Below are positions 1 to 11,000 of a stretch of DNA of 64,000 nucleotides, one piece after another. Under the pieces are notes generated by a model. It had not been told where the DNA came from. It did no database searches and saw only the letters and a list, made by a program, of their open reading frames with translations. Position 1 is the stretch's first letter, and each line of letters begins with the position of its first letter. Location: positions 148,124 to 212,123 of the forward strand of contig MNCI01038015.1 of assembly GCA_015680685.1 (NCBI GenBank), given 5' to 3'. Source of the DNA: Gnetum montanum (Eukaryota > Streptophyta > Gnetopsida > Gnetales > Gnetaceae). The position numbers and the translations under genes are program-made.

Positions 1-1142
1 AGAAGGTGAGCTACGAAAGAGAGAGAGAGCGGAAGAATATAACCGAGATCCTTCCCTCCAGAAGAAGGGAGTAATATTTTGTGAGGATGAGGAAGAGTCA
101 CCACTCAAAGAGATGGTGAATAGGAAAACCTTGCCTATCCAAAAGTTAGCATCAAAAGTATTGGCAAAGGTAGAAAAAATGTGGGACTCCCTGGGTAGTA
201 GGTTTCAAACTGTTCTCAAAGTAGTAGAGGAGTCTAGAGAGCGAGGTAGTGATCGTGACAAAAGAAAAAAGAGAGAAGTAAAAAACGCATGTAACAATGG
301 TAAGGGTAAAGTTGCTATTATTGAAGAGGTTATGGACTCAGATATAGACGATGATAGTGGATGCAAGATATGTCAATATGATCATCCTAATGGATGTTGC
401 GCTGTGATCTCACATCTGCAGGAGTTTGGGGTGTATGCACTTAATCCATGTTTAAAAAAACAACAAACATTCCAACCGTTACCTTATCCCCAAGGTAACC
501 CAAGGCAGTTCCATCCAAGTGGAACTCCCCCATAACCAATTGAGCAACATCAACAGTGGAAGCATCCACAATCATGGGGAATGCCACCACCAAGGCAACA
601 ATATCCTTACCAGCAACTTGACCCATATGGATATTACATGCAACATCCAATCTCTCCATGTGACTCTATTAGTCACATTACTTCCTAACATCACTACCAA
701 GCCTACAAGTGCTATAGGACTCTCTCTCCTAGGGGTGATATTCCACAAGTGTACCATCCTTCAAATTCGGTCGCATCTCTCCCATCAATAGCTCCATTAC
801 CACATGCTCTAGCAATGCAAGGTGAACTCCCTGCTCAGCCACAGCAACGCAATGCCACAAGGGCTGTTAATCCTCAACCTACTATTGGTTCTGACAACCA
901 TATGAAGAAAAAACCTTTCTTTAGAACCAATAGTTTAACCAAGCCTTTGCAACCCCAAGCGGCTGAGTCTTTGGATGTCTCCGTATCAAATAAAGCTTCA
1001 AAGCCCCCTTTGAACCTAACACCGCATTCAACGCATACGATCATGTTAACACATGTCGTTACTGATTGGATCATAGCTGACCACCTTCCCAAGAAATTCT
1101 CTGATCCTAGGAGTCCCCTAATATATCTACAACTCACTGGGA
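1..1142 (+). pseudogene. gag: gag (nucleocapsid C-terminal half) of E1
   Basis: Pieces in different frames read as the C-terminal part of gag: an acidic/basic linker, a cysteine-histidine motif CKICQYDHPNGCC near base 360, then a long Pro/Gln/Tyr-rich tail. The same order and wording recur in E2 on the other strand. The Cys-His motif is spaced CX2CX3HX3C, close to but not the usual CX2CX4HX4C retroviral knuckle. A TAA at 533-535 and a frameshift before 749 split the frame. Gag would package the element RNA in cytoplasmic virus-like particles. The N-terminal capsid region lies outside the window. Confidence 0.85.
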
Positions 1143-1730
1143 ATGAGCCATGAAAAGCTCTTTTGGATTCAGGTTCCCCCATTAAAAAAGAGCAACATAT
1201 GTTTAGAGTTGGCTGACCAGTCCATCACTGTTCCCTTGGGATTAGTGAAGGAGATTGTTACCACTGTTTGTGGATGGTCGTATCCAGCTGACTTCTTGAT
1301 GATTCAAGTGAACAATAGTAAGGGGGACTTCCTAATCATAATGGAAAGGGCATGGCTAAGAACTATCAATGCATGCCTAGGAATCTACTATCTTTCCCTA
1401 GAAATATCTAAGGAAAATAATTTTAGAAAGATCAAGAAGAAGAAAGTTCCATGCATCACATACCATGACACAGGGTGTAATTATGTGCAGAGATCATGGG
1501 TTGTGCAAAGTTTAACATTGCCTGCATGCAATCAGTATGCACAAACGATCAATATACAAAGGTGTCTGTATATAGTAGCCACACGACAAGAAGACACCCA
1601 GTGGCTGACAGCTAATCAAGAAAGAAGCTCACTTATATGCATGGAACTAACTAAGGGTTTGACTTGCACTTACATAGATATCATAGACGCATTAGAGCAA
1701 GTCCATCGCCAACTTCCCAGTCTAACTTAG
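1143..1730 (+). pseudogene. retroviral-type aspartic protease region of E1
   Basis: The aspartic protease active-site triad D-S-G is readable at 1166-1174 in the frame of the preceding gag tail, but about 15 codons present in E2 just after it are missing. The rest continues in another frame as an intact 195-codon stretch ([25 protein letters not shown], and the flap-like IIMERAW). Gypsy proteases normally cut the Gag-Pol polyprotein. The internal deletion removes the strand after the catalytic loop, so this copy cannot be active. The flanking gag and RT confirm its identity. Confidence 0.8.
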
Positions 1731-1798
1731 AAAACATCAACTGGGGGAAGTTGGAAATTCCTAAGAAATTTAAATAAGAGCCCCTAGAGCTAAAACCA

Positions 1799-2947
1799 TT
1801 GCCCATTGGTATAGAGTACACGTTCCTTAAGAATGGAAAATCGGTAATCATCAATGCAAGACTTGCTCCGCAACAAAAAGAGAGTTTGCTAAAGGTAATA
1901 AACAAGTGGTCAAAAGCCTTCACTTGGTCATATCTGGAATTAACTGAAATAGATCCTAGGATATGCCAGCATAGGATTTACACTGACTCTTCTATGAAGC
2001 CTTAAAAATAGCCACAAAGACGATTGAATCCAAAGTTGAAACAAGTAGTAAAAGAAGAAATCGAACAACTTCTAAAGGCTGGGTTCATATACCCCATTGC
2101 TGATAATGAATGGGTTAGCCCCTTAGTAATCATGCCTAAAAAGGGAGGCAAATGGAGGATGTGCTTAGATTTTAGGCTACTAAACATGGCAATATTCAAG
2201 GATCACTTTCCATTGCCATTTGTTGACCAAGTCTTAGACACAATCGTAGAGCATCACTATTATAGTTTTCTAAATGGATATAGCAAATACAACCAAATAC
2301 AAATAGCCCCAAAAGACCAAGCCAAAACTACATTCACCAGTCCTTGGGGAACGTTTGCATACAAAAAAATGCCATTTGGCTTGTGCAATGCCCCTGCAAA
2401 GTTTCAATGCTTAGTTCTAAGCATATTCCAGCAGCAGATAGGGAATGGTGTGGAAGTCTTTATGGATGACTTCTCCACTTATGGAGCAAGCTTTGATCAA
2501 TCCTTGGACTGATTAGAGCAAGTGTTGAAAAGATTTGTAGAAACTAATTTGAGGCTCAACTGGCAAAAAAGCCATTTGATGGTCCAAGAAGGCGTAGTAC
2601 TTGGGCATAAAATCTCACATGCAAGGATAGAGGTAGACCTTGAGAAAATCAAAGTCATCCAAGGAATTACCCATCAACTAAAAACTATCAAAGATATTCA
2701 ATCATTCCTTGGACACACTAGCTACTATAGGAGATTCATAGAGAACTTTTCAAAGATTGCCAAATCATTTGTAGAGTTAAAAAAAAAGGACGTACCCTTC
2801 GAGTGGACTAGGGAATGCAAACTGGCTTTCAAAAATTTGAAACAGAAGCTGGTAGAAACACCCATTCTACAAGCTCTTAACTGGTCCAAGCCATTCCATG
2901 TCATGACTGATGCATCCAACTATGCCTTAGGAGTCGTACTTACATAG
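1799..2947 (+). pseudogene. pol: reverse transcriptase domain of E1
   Basis: Three consecutive open pieces (1799-2005, 2024-2512, 2522-2947) read as a gypsy RT. They contain EQLLKAGFIYPI and WVSPLVIMPKKGGKW, then DHFPLPFVDQVLD, then MPFGLCNAPAKFQ, and the catalytic box F-M-D-D at 2459-2470, followed by the thumb (GHTSYYRRFIENFSK). Both aspartates of the FMDD box survive. In-frame stops after 2005 and 2512 inactivate it. RT would copy element RNA into cDNA from the tRNA primer. This is the best preserved RT in the window; E2 and E3 lack it and E4 has lost its core. Confidence 0.93.
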
Positions 2948-3270
2948 TTAGATGACCAAAAACGCCCTTATTACATTCACTATACAAAAAAAAAGTATAG
3001 CTAGTGCACAACTTAACTACACTACTATAGAAAAAGAATTAATAGCTATAGTGTTTGCACTAGAAAAGTTTAGACACTATGTATTAGGTTACAAAGTATT
3101 CATACACACAGATCATAGTGCAATCCGGTTCCTCATGAATAAGCCAATGGTAAGCCCCTGTATTATACAATGGCTGGTAATCCTATAAGAGTTTAATTTA
3201 ATGATGATTGATCGTAAAGGCACCAAGAATGTAGTTGTCGATCATTTATCTTGGTTATGCTAGGACAACA
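2880..3270 (+). pseudogene. RNase H domain of E1
   Basis: Directly after the RT thumb the sequence reads MTDASNYALGVVLT (first catalytic Asp of gypsy RNase H), a stop, then ASAQLNYTTIEKELIAIVFALEKFRHY (catalytic Glu region) and VFIHTDHSAIRFL (catalytic Asp). The order and spacing are those of Ty3/gypsy RNase H, which removes RNA from the RNA-DNA hybrid. A stop at 2946-2948, a frameshift in the A-rich run around 2985 and another stop at 3186-3188 break the frame. Confidence 0.88.
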
Positions 3271-3329
3271 AAGAGGATGAGTATCCAATTTTCGATCATT
3301 TCCTTGATGGGTTCCTCTTTGCCAGTGTA

Positions 3330-4661
3330 GTGAATAACCAATCACCCATGGATAAAAACTGGTATAGTAGCATTCTTACCTATCTCCTTACCCAAAAAAC
3401 ACCACAAGAGCTAGACCTTAAGAAGAAACAACAGTTTCTTCACAGAGCCAAGTACTTTATGGAGATCAATGGACAACTTTACAAAGTATGTTCCGATGGC
3501 TTAGTTCGATGGTGTGTTCCTGATAGAAATCAACTGAGAGTTCTCCAAGACGTTCATGAGGGCCCTTGTGGGGGTCATTATGCTGGGAGACAAATGGCTA
3601 TCAAGATCATGCTTGCATGGTATTATTGGCCTACCTTGTTCCAGGACACCCATCAATTCGTCCAATCTTGTGAACGCTATCAACGTGATGGGGGAATGAC
3701 TGCTAGAATGGAGGATCCGCAACAATGGATTTAACCATTAGAACCCTTCGACATTTGGGGAATTGATTTCATGAGGTCCATTACACCAATGTCCAATGGA
3801 AAAGCTTACATCATAGTTGTCGTAGACTACTTAACAAAATGGATTGAAGAAGCTACCGTTAAAGATTGCACATCATCTATAGCTACACGATTTGTTCAAC
3901 AACAAGTCATCAACAGGTTTGGTGTGCCACATGCACTTATCTCAGACAACGGTACACACTTCACAGGTGCAACTTTTCAGAAGTTAATGCAACGCTTAGG
4001 GGTTGAGCACAAATTGACTACACCATACCACCCCCAAGCAAATAGTCAAGCCGAGGTCACCAACATGGAGATTACTAAGATACTAACTAGAACCATTAGC
4101 AAGTATAGGCAAGACTAAAGCACTAAACTGAATGATGCCCTTTGGGCATACCGCTTCACATGGAAACTTCATATAGGCTACTCTCCCTACGAGTTAGTGT
4201 ATGGAAAACTTCCAACGCTCCCTATCCAAATTGAGCTCCGTACACTAGCCATAGCATGTGACCTCAACCTTGACCTTGATCTAGCACAAAAACAAAGGTT
4301 GATGACTCTTAACTTGCTAGATGAGAACCGACTAGCTACCTTGTCATATAATAAGTTGCACAAGGCATTTAATAAACAACGTCATGACTTGAAAATTAGG
4401 AAAGTTAAGTATTAGCCAGGAGATAAGGTTCTCTACTGGAACCCCACACATGTGTCACAACATACCAAATTTCAAACACTGTGGGAAGGACCTTACATTA
4501 TCTATGCAACTTTTCCTTCAAGGGCCATGATCATATATAAACCTGAGAGCCCTGATAAGAGACTGTTAGTCAACATGCAACAAACAAAACCTTTCCATGA
4601 GTTTAGAATAGCTAGAACATATGCTACCTCTGTTGGTGGGCAACCTTGCTCATTATTTTGA
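3330..4661 (+). pseudogene. int: integrase of E1
   Basis: The zinc-binding N-terminal domain reads HEGPCGGHYAG followed by CERYQRDG, so the second zinc cysteine of the usual CXXC has become Tyr. The catalytic core follows with Asp at 3765-3767, Asp in LISDNGTHF at 3945-3947 and Glu at 4053-4055, giving the expected D-D-35-E spacing. The C-terminal part (RLATLSYNKLHKAFNKQ and LWEGPYIIY) ends at the stop 4659-4661. Stops at about 3733 and 4116 and frame changes make it inactive. Integrase would join element cDNA to chromosomal DNA. Confidence 0.92.
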
Positions 4662-6588
4662 ATCTCCTCCTTCCAACTCAGTCATGGGGGAGATGGCCAC
4701 CTCGGTTAATCATTGAAGGCCTTCAGTTCTTTTTAATTTTTTGTTTTACACATTTCTTTAATCTTTCTTGTTTTTGTTTTACACCATCGTTCATATTTTT
4801 ACCATTTCTTTGTGTGATTACTTTATTTTGTTCGTCACCTAATAAGTGTTCATGATGGTGGCATGAATAATACTATATTGATTGCTAATGTTTGGATTTT
4901 ACTTTTGAAGTATGATGTTGATATTAAGGTATGGTTCTTTTGATTAAACAAGCAATGAGTCCACGTCGTTCATACATCCATAAAATCCTATGGTCTCCCT
5001 TGGGCTTAGAACTGTACAGTCCCTTTCTCTAATAAAATTGTTAATGAATTGGTGGCTAGGTATTTCTCAGACTAAGGAAAGACTCAAAGGATGAAAAGGG
5101 TGTGACTTCAAGGGGATTTGATGCATTTGTGCTAGCTATTCTCTTGAGTGCTTGGATGCTTTTTCCTTAGGTTTTCCACCATTCTAACCATTCATCAAAT
5201 CTTTGGAAGTTGAGTGCATAAAAATAAGTCTTTGCATGGTGTGGTTCTCATGCAAAAAACACACAAAAAAAGTGAGAATTCAAAGCACATCCCTTAGACA
5301 AAATAATGAACTTGGGCTACATGCACTGGTTATGGCACTGGAAAGACATGTTACCCATGCCTGAAGGTTCCCTCTAACTAAGGTTCTTTCGCTTCCTGAT
5401 TCTCCATCTTGCTCTTTTCAGAATGGTGGTGACTTTTTGTAGAGGCATTCTTGTTGCTTCAAGAGGATAGGTTGGTCAAATGTGTTAATGCAAGGTCACT
5501 AAATGTAGTTTGTTGAGCCTAGATTTGGAATGAGTTCTAATCGGTCACATTAACCATAGAACACACACAAGGGACTTTACACAACCTTGTTCTTGGGTTT
5601 CTATTGCATTCTCTCCTCTCCACCTTCCTTTTCCATTTTTCACCTCATTACCAATTTTATCATTAGTCTATATCTTGGTTGATGCATTGTTTTTCCTTGG
5701 TAAGTTGTTGTGGGTAAGTTTTTAACTTTTACTTCCAAATGACATTCCTAGAGCCTACAGACTCTTTGGTTTGTGGGTCTGTCAGGGCATCAAGGGCATG
5801 AGCCTGCTTTGGGGAGGACCCATTGACATTCCTTTTTGGTGCATTTGTTAACTTCTTTTCCTTAAACATTTCCTGCAATTAATAATTTTTTGTTTCATCC
5901 CCATCCATGACATCCATTTTATTGGCATTGTCATTGTTGCTTTTTCTCCACCTTTCTTATTCCTTATCTTTTTCTATCCTATCACTATCAGAGGTTCACT
6001 CTTAGTCATGGAGGCCCGAGCACAAATTTTTTCAATTTTTCCTAACCCCTACACCTTAGGTAGTCACTAGTGTTAAATCTCTAAAATCAGTATTTTCCAT
6101 AACCACAACTCAGCCAATGCACTTTACATTGAGGCAAGGTATCAACTACATTGTGATTTATCTACCTTCGCTCATTTGTGACTGTGTTGTGTGTGCAAAT
6201 GGTGATCATACAACAATGGACTAGGCCTAGAGGAAACACTTAAGATGGACTGGAATTGGAACATTTACGAAAGGAGTAAGATTGGTGACGTGGCTATGGA
6301 TAAACAATGGAAGATGCAATCTTGGCATCAGCAACAACATGCCTTATTCTTTTTTCTCTCTCCTTCTCCTCCAGCTACCAAATAAGGCTCGATGTCATTT
6401 ATGTATAGTGTTCACCTTTGTGATCATGAACACTAATGTTGTTATGTATTGTATTGTTGATCCGTTCACTGGGCATGTTGAGTTTATCACCTCGTTCCAT
6501 CTTCAATGGTCATTCAGTCAATAATCCCATACCTTCCCAATATTTTGTAAGGAACTTGAGGACAAGTTTTCATTCAATCATGGGAGTA
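4662..6588 (+). other. long 3' untranslated region of E1 between integrase and 3' LTR
   Basis: No convincing gene. The region aligns by eye with the matching parts of E2, E3 and E4. It carries shared blocks: a stretch with CATGGGGGAGATGGCC just after the integrase stop, a motif at 5341-5372 containing GACATGTTACCCATGCC, and a block at 5780-5830 containing CTTTGGGGAGGACC. At 6123-6390 a frame with two stops parallels, without indels, a 92-codon open frame in E2. A purine-rich tract (tgggagta, 6581-6588) directly abuts the LTR and is the likely polypurine tract. Confidence 0.7.
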
Positions 6589-7395
6589 TGATGAACCGTG
6601 ATATCATGTTCGCAATATTGGATCCAACCATGCAATGTCGGATATGTGATATCGCAGCTTGTCTCTTTGCCTATAAATAAGAGGCGGTGCCCTTGGTTTC
6701 CACATTAGATAATTAGTCTCTTAGCCTAACTCTTGTCATTTCCCCCCCCAAAGTTAGAATTATTTCTGCATGCCTGCAGCAGGAGTCATAGAGTGAACAA
6801 ATCTTTATTCGAGCATTGTGTACTTGAGCACACTTTGTGTACGGCAATAAAGACGAACTTTATGATAAACCTTGCAGCATATAGAATAGATTAATTAGTG
6901 TTAATTATTATTTAATGCTTTCTTAGTTAATTAATGATCTCTCTCACCCTACAACTCTCTTAGTTAAATACACTCAGTACGACTGCTTTAAGCATGCGTG
7001 TAGCGCTTGATAACCCAGTGACGATTAGCATTTGGTAATCCCAGCAACGTTGCAATGGTTCAGGATATGTGCGGCAAGTGGGAACAGATATTGGTGTTAG
7101 GAGTAATTAGAACTTAGTTAATGAATAGTTAAATTAGATTAGTTACTTAGTTATCTCTCTCCCCCTCCTTACTAGCATAGGATATAAAACACATAAAAAC
7201 CATAAAAATCATATGCCTCAAGCTTACTTAACCATACAACCGTGACATACAAGTAAGTTTGGGAAGACAACGATTAACCAACCCATTATTATTTTACAAA
7301 GACGTATAGGCACTTAGTCCTTGGAATTCCACTAGATCGTGCGTGAAATGCTTGTATTCGTATGGTTGAGCGTAGAGGTACCTTGTCACTCATCA
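6589..7395 (+). repeat. 3' LTR of E1
   Basis: An 807-bp LTR running from TGATGAACC to ...CACTCATCA. Both ends match the LTR ends of E2. It contains decayed GATATC palindromes near its start, a TATA box at 6671-6679, a polyadenylation signal AATAAA at 6846-6851, and the paired motif around 7007-7048 in which ATAACCCAG is followed by GGTAATCCCAG. The LTR points toward the TOM1-like gene, whose start codon lies 694 bp beyond its end. Confidence 0.9.
6671..6679 (+). promoter_or_regulatory. TATA box in the U3 of the E1 3' LTR
   Basis: The sequence ctataaata followed by agaggcgg is present in the same position, 70-130 bp inside the LTR, in E1, in one LTR of E2 and in E5 (63416-63424). E3 and E4 carry a related ctataaatac. 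Conservation across copies and position before the AATAAA support a Pol II core promoter. In this copy it faces the host gene downstream. Confidence 0.75.
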
Positions 7396-7416
7396 CTTAG
7401 GATTCAGCTAAATAAC

Positions 7417-7477
7417 ATATAGACTTCTTCAAATCTTAAGGTGTACCTATGTTTCAATTATTCCAAATTCCAACACC
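7417..7477 (+). repeat. 3' end fragment of the tRNA-like SINE family
   Basis: The stretch ending gtgtacctatgtttcaatta and ttccaacacc matches the shared 3' end of the SINE copies at 36129, 38786 and 52959. Only the last 60 bases are present, immediately beyond the E1 LTR. Either E1 landed inside a SINE or this is a 5'-truncated insertion. Confidence 0.5.
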
Positions 7478-8088
7478 TGAATTTCAACAAATCCAAATTC
7501 CACATACACCTCTGCGAGGGCCATATCCTTCTAAGTCAAAGCAAATAACGCAAGGTAGATGATGACCGCTGCAACTTTAAACGTGGGTGGGAATGGGAAG
7601 GATAGCCGAGAAAAACCAGCCGAGCTTGAGGAAGTTCTGGAAAAATACCTCATTGCACCTTTGTTTTGTCTGGCGACTTTTTACTGATTTGAAAAAGTGA
7701 CAGTTGAGAATAATTAGGTTACCGATTATTAGCGTGGTAATTTACCTCCCAATTATTCAACCTTCCCACGCAACACATATGTGACCAAGCAGGAGGAGAA
7801 GAGACAAATCCCACGCAAATTAGACACGCAAGACGCTCGGTCCCACACCCGTCGCCAGTTCGAATCTCTCAGAGAATAAAGTCGCGAAGCGTCGATTGAT
7901 TCCCTTCTTGTTTTGCAGATTATTGTTGCGGCGGCTGCGAATTTTCATGCTCCTTGGCCGTCTTCTGTAGTGTTTTCTGGTCCTGCTTCTAACGCATAGG
8001 ATCATTATCGGCGAAAGAATTAAGGCTTAGTTTTTCTTCCGTTTTAGCATCATCTGCCATTTCGCTGCTTTGGTTTTTGCCTGTAAAA
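7478..8088 (+). promoter_or_regulatory. 5' flank and probable 5' UTR of the TOM1-like gene
   Basis: Between the E1 LTR and the ATG the base composition shifts: from about 7780 to the end of exon 1 the DNA is rich in CpG and G+C, unlike the surrounding repeats, as expected for an unmethylated plant promoter and first exon. I see no clear TATA box near 7780-8000, so the transcription start is not fixed. Reading frames on the opposite strand here (7820-8005 and 8050-8424) are shadows of this GC-rich stretch. Confidence 0.5.
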
Positions 8089-11000
8089 ATGTCGAGGATT
8101 CCGTTTGTGGAGCTTTATTCTTCTTATTCTTCGAATCGTTCGGCGTCGGTATCGGCTTGGGCGTTGGAGGATATACGGCGGATGAGAGGATTCTGGAATG
8201 ATATCGATAACTCGCGGGCGTGGCAGGACGGCATTTTCTTCACTCTCTGCGCCGCCTACGCTGCAGTTGCCGCTGTTGCCCTGGTAAGGGCCCTCCGTTT
8301 TGTTTTGCTTAGTCTCTTTCGGATCGTTTCGCTTTGGAATGGATAGTGTTTCGGTCGAGGACTTTGTTTTCTTGTTTCGCTGATTGATTGATCTCTGTGT
8401 TTTCAATTCTGTGTTTGGAAACATTTGAAAAACGTATTGAGATCCCTTTTTTTATTGTTTTTTTTTTTTTGCAAATTTGAATTTAGCGCGGTGAAATGTC
8501 TAGGATATTCAAAGGTCCGGCCAAACGTTGCGACACGAGTCAAGGAACTTAGGGATTCTATTCGTTATTCGTAATTTTTTTATTTTGTATTTCTTACTTG
8601 GTCTTCTGATTATTTGATTAGTCATTGAATTGTGCTATCACCGGAATTAATTTATTTGTTGTTAATTGATGATCATGTACACACACACTTGTCCACTGCG
8701 CGTTTGAAGGATGGATATGAATTTACAATTGTTGTGGATGTCTGATCAAACTACCAATTCAAATATCTTCAATTTATCAATTTAATGAAGCGAGTGTAGA
8801 TTTGATCTGGCTAAGCTTGAATGCGATGGCCATGTTGCAAGTTCTTTCGTTAAAACATTCAATTTAAACTATATGCTGTAAATGATATCCCACTGTTGAT
8901 TTCTATAATGTGAGATCATTCAACTGGTCATGTTTTACTGCTCGGAAAATCTGAATTCTGCCTAAGGCTGTACTTTGTTATGGATAGGCACAAGTAACAT
9001 ACCAGGAACTGTATCTTTCAGTGTTCTTTAAAGCTGTAGATAAGCAACTTACGTCCGTACAGATATTTGAGATGTCTGATTGATGATCTGCAGAACACTG
9101 TTATATNCTTACTTGTATTGTCACGGTTGTATAGTTAAGTAAGTCTGAGGTATGTGATTTTTATATCTTTTCTCTTTTATTGCCTATGCTAATGAGGGAA
9201 AGGGTGAAGAGACTAAGTAACTAACTTTCACTAACTAAGCTTTAATGCCTTAGCATCAGTATCCGTCCCACTTGCTGTTCACACCCTGAACCAATCCAAC
9301 GCTACTGGGATTACCAAACACTATTCGTTACTAGGTTACTAAGCGTAATGCACGTGCTCAAAGCGGTCGTACTGAATGCACTTGACTAGGAGTTAAGGGT
9401 TGAGAAAGATTTAATTAACTAATAAAACATTTAAACATTTAACATTAATTAAGTCCTATTTAGCTTAGTCCATGCAATGCAAGGTTTATCAGAAAGTTCG
9501 TCTTTATTTTCGTACACAAATCTGTGCTCAGGTACAAATTTGCTCGAATAAAGATCTGTTCACTTTGAGACTCCTACTGCGGGCACATGGAAATTATTCT
9601 ATCTCTGGAATGGTAAAATTGCTAGAGTTTCGCTAAGGGTCTAGATCTATATTCCGAAACAAGGGAAAGCCACCTCTTATTTATAGAACTGGTGACGGGC
9701 TGCGATATCGCGTCCCATCATACCCCCATGACTGAATGAAAACTCGTCATTGAGTTCCTTACAAAATATTGGGAAGGTATGGGATTATTGACTTGAATGA
9801 CACTAATGGTAGATGGGGTGACATGTGAATGGATCATCATTACAAAACATGACAAAACTAGTGTTCATGACAACAAGAGTGAACACTTTATACATTTGAC
9901 ATCAGGCCTTATTCGGCAGCTGAGAGAGCAGAGAGGAGAGAGAGAAAAGAAGAAGTCTGCTGCTGCCAACATCAAGATTGTGCCTTTCGTTGTCCATCCA
10001 TAAGCGCACCATCAATCTTGTTCCTTGTATAATTGTTCCAGCACCAGTCCATTCCAAGTGTTCCCTCCAGATCCAATCTGTTGTTGTATGATTGCCATCT
10101 GCACACCCAACATAGTCTGATATTAGCAAGGGTAAATGAATCACAATGCAGTTAATACCTTGCCTCAGTGTAAGGTCCATTGGCTGAGTTGTGGTATGGC
10201 TGATGCGGATCTGGGGATATAATATTGGTGGCTACTCGAGGTGTAGGGGTTAGGAGAAAATTGAAAAAATTGGACCAAGACCCCCATGACTAAGAGCAAA
10301 CCTTTGGTAGCGAGAGAATGGAAAAAGATAAGTAATAAGAAAGATGGAGATGAACAAAATAATTGGTAATTGCGAAAATGTCTAAGGGAGAGAAATTAAC
10401 GGATTCACCAAATAGGAATGCCAGTGGGTCCTCCCCAAAGTAGGCTCATGTCCTTAATGCCCTGACAATCCCACATTTAAAGAGTCTGTAGGCTTTAGAA
10501 ATGTCATTTGGAAGCAAGAGTTAAATTCTTAACCGCAAGAGTTTACCAAAAAGAAAACAATGCATCAACCAAAATATGAACTATGGATACAACCGGCAAT
10601 GAGGTGAACAATGGAGAGAAAGATGGAGAGAAGAGAATGGAATGGAATCCCAAGAACAAGGTGGTGTATAACCCCTTGTGTATTTCATGGTTAATGTGAC
10701 TTAGTAGATCTCATTCCAAATCTGGCCTCAAACAGACCACATTCAGTGACTTCGCATTAATACATTCGGCCAATCCATCCACTTGAAGTAACAATAATGT
10801 CTCCACCAAAGAGTCACCACCATTCCAACGAAACGAGAAAGGAGAAAGTAGGAAGCGAGAAAGGGCCTTAGTTAGAGGGAACATGTTTATTTTAGTTCCA
10901 TAACTAGTGCTTGTAGCCCAAATGATTGTTTCGTCTAAGGGGTGTGCTTTGAATTCTCACTATTTTTTTTTTGTGTTTATACGTGAGAACCACATCATGC

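Larger units (their letters stand above)
1..7395 (+). mobile_element. Ty3/gypsy LTR retrotransposon E1, 3' part (5' end outside window)
   Basis: The window opens inside gag and continues through protease, reverse transcriptase, RNase H and integrase in standard gypsy order, then about 1.9 kb of untranslated sequence, a short purine-rich tract just before 6589, and an LTR ending CATCA at 7395. All frames are broken by stops and frameshifts, so it is a dead copy, but it is the only member here that keeps every pol domain. RT wording (FPLPFVDQVLD, FMDDFS) and the tRNA-Asp primer site seen in its relative E2 point to the Tat/Athila side of Ty3/gypsy. That lineage call is inference from motifs. 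Confidence 0.93.

Noticed and set aside
4646-4855. Hydrophobic 69-codon frame after integrase of E1, env-like candidate
   Set aside because: T-rich sequence giving Phe/Leu runs; not kept open in E2.
8050-8424. 124-codon open frame antisense to exon 1
   Set aside because: It mirrors GC-rich coding and promoter DNA of the TOM1-like gene and shows no domain of its own.
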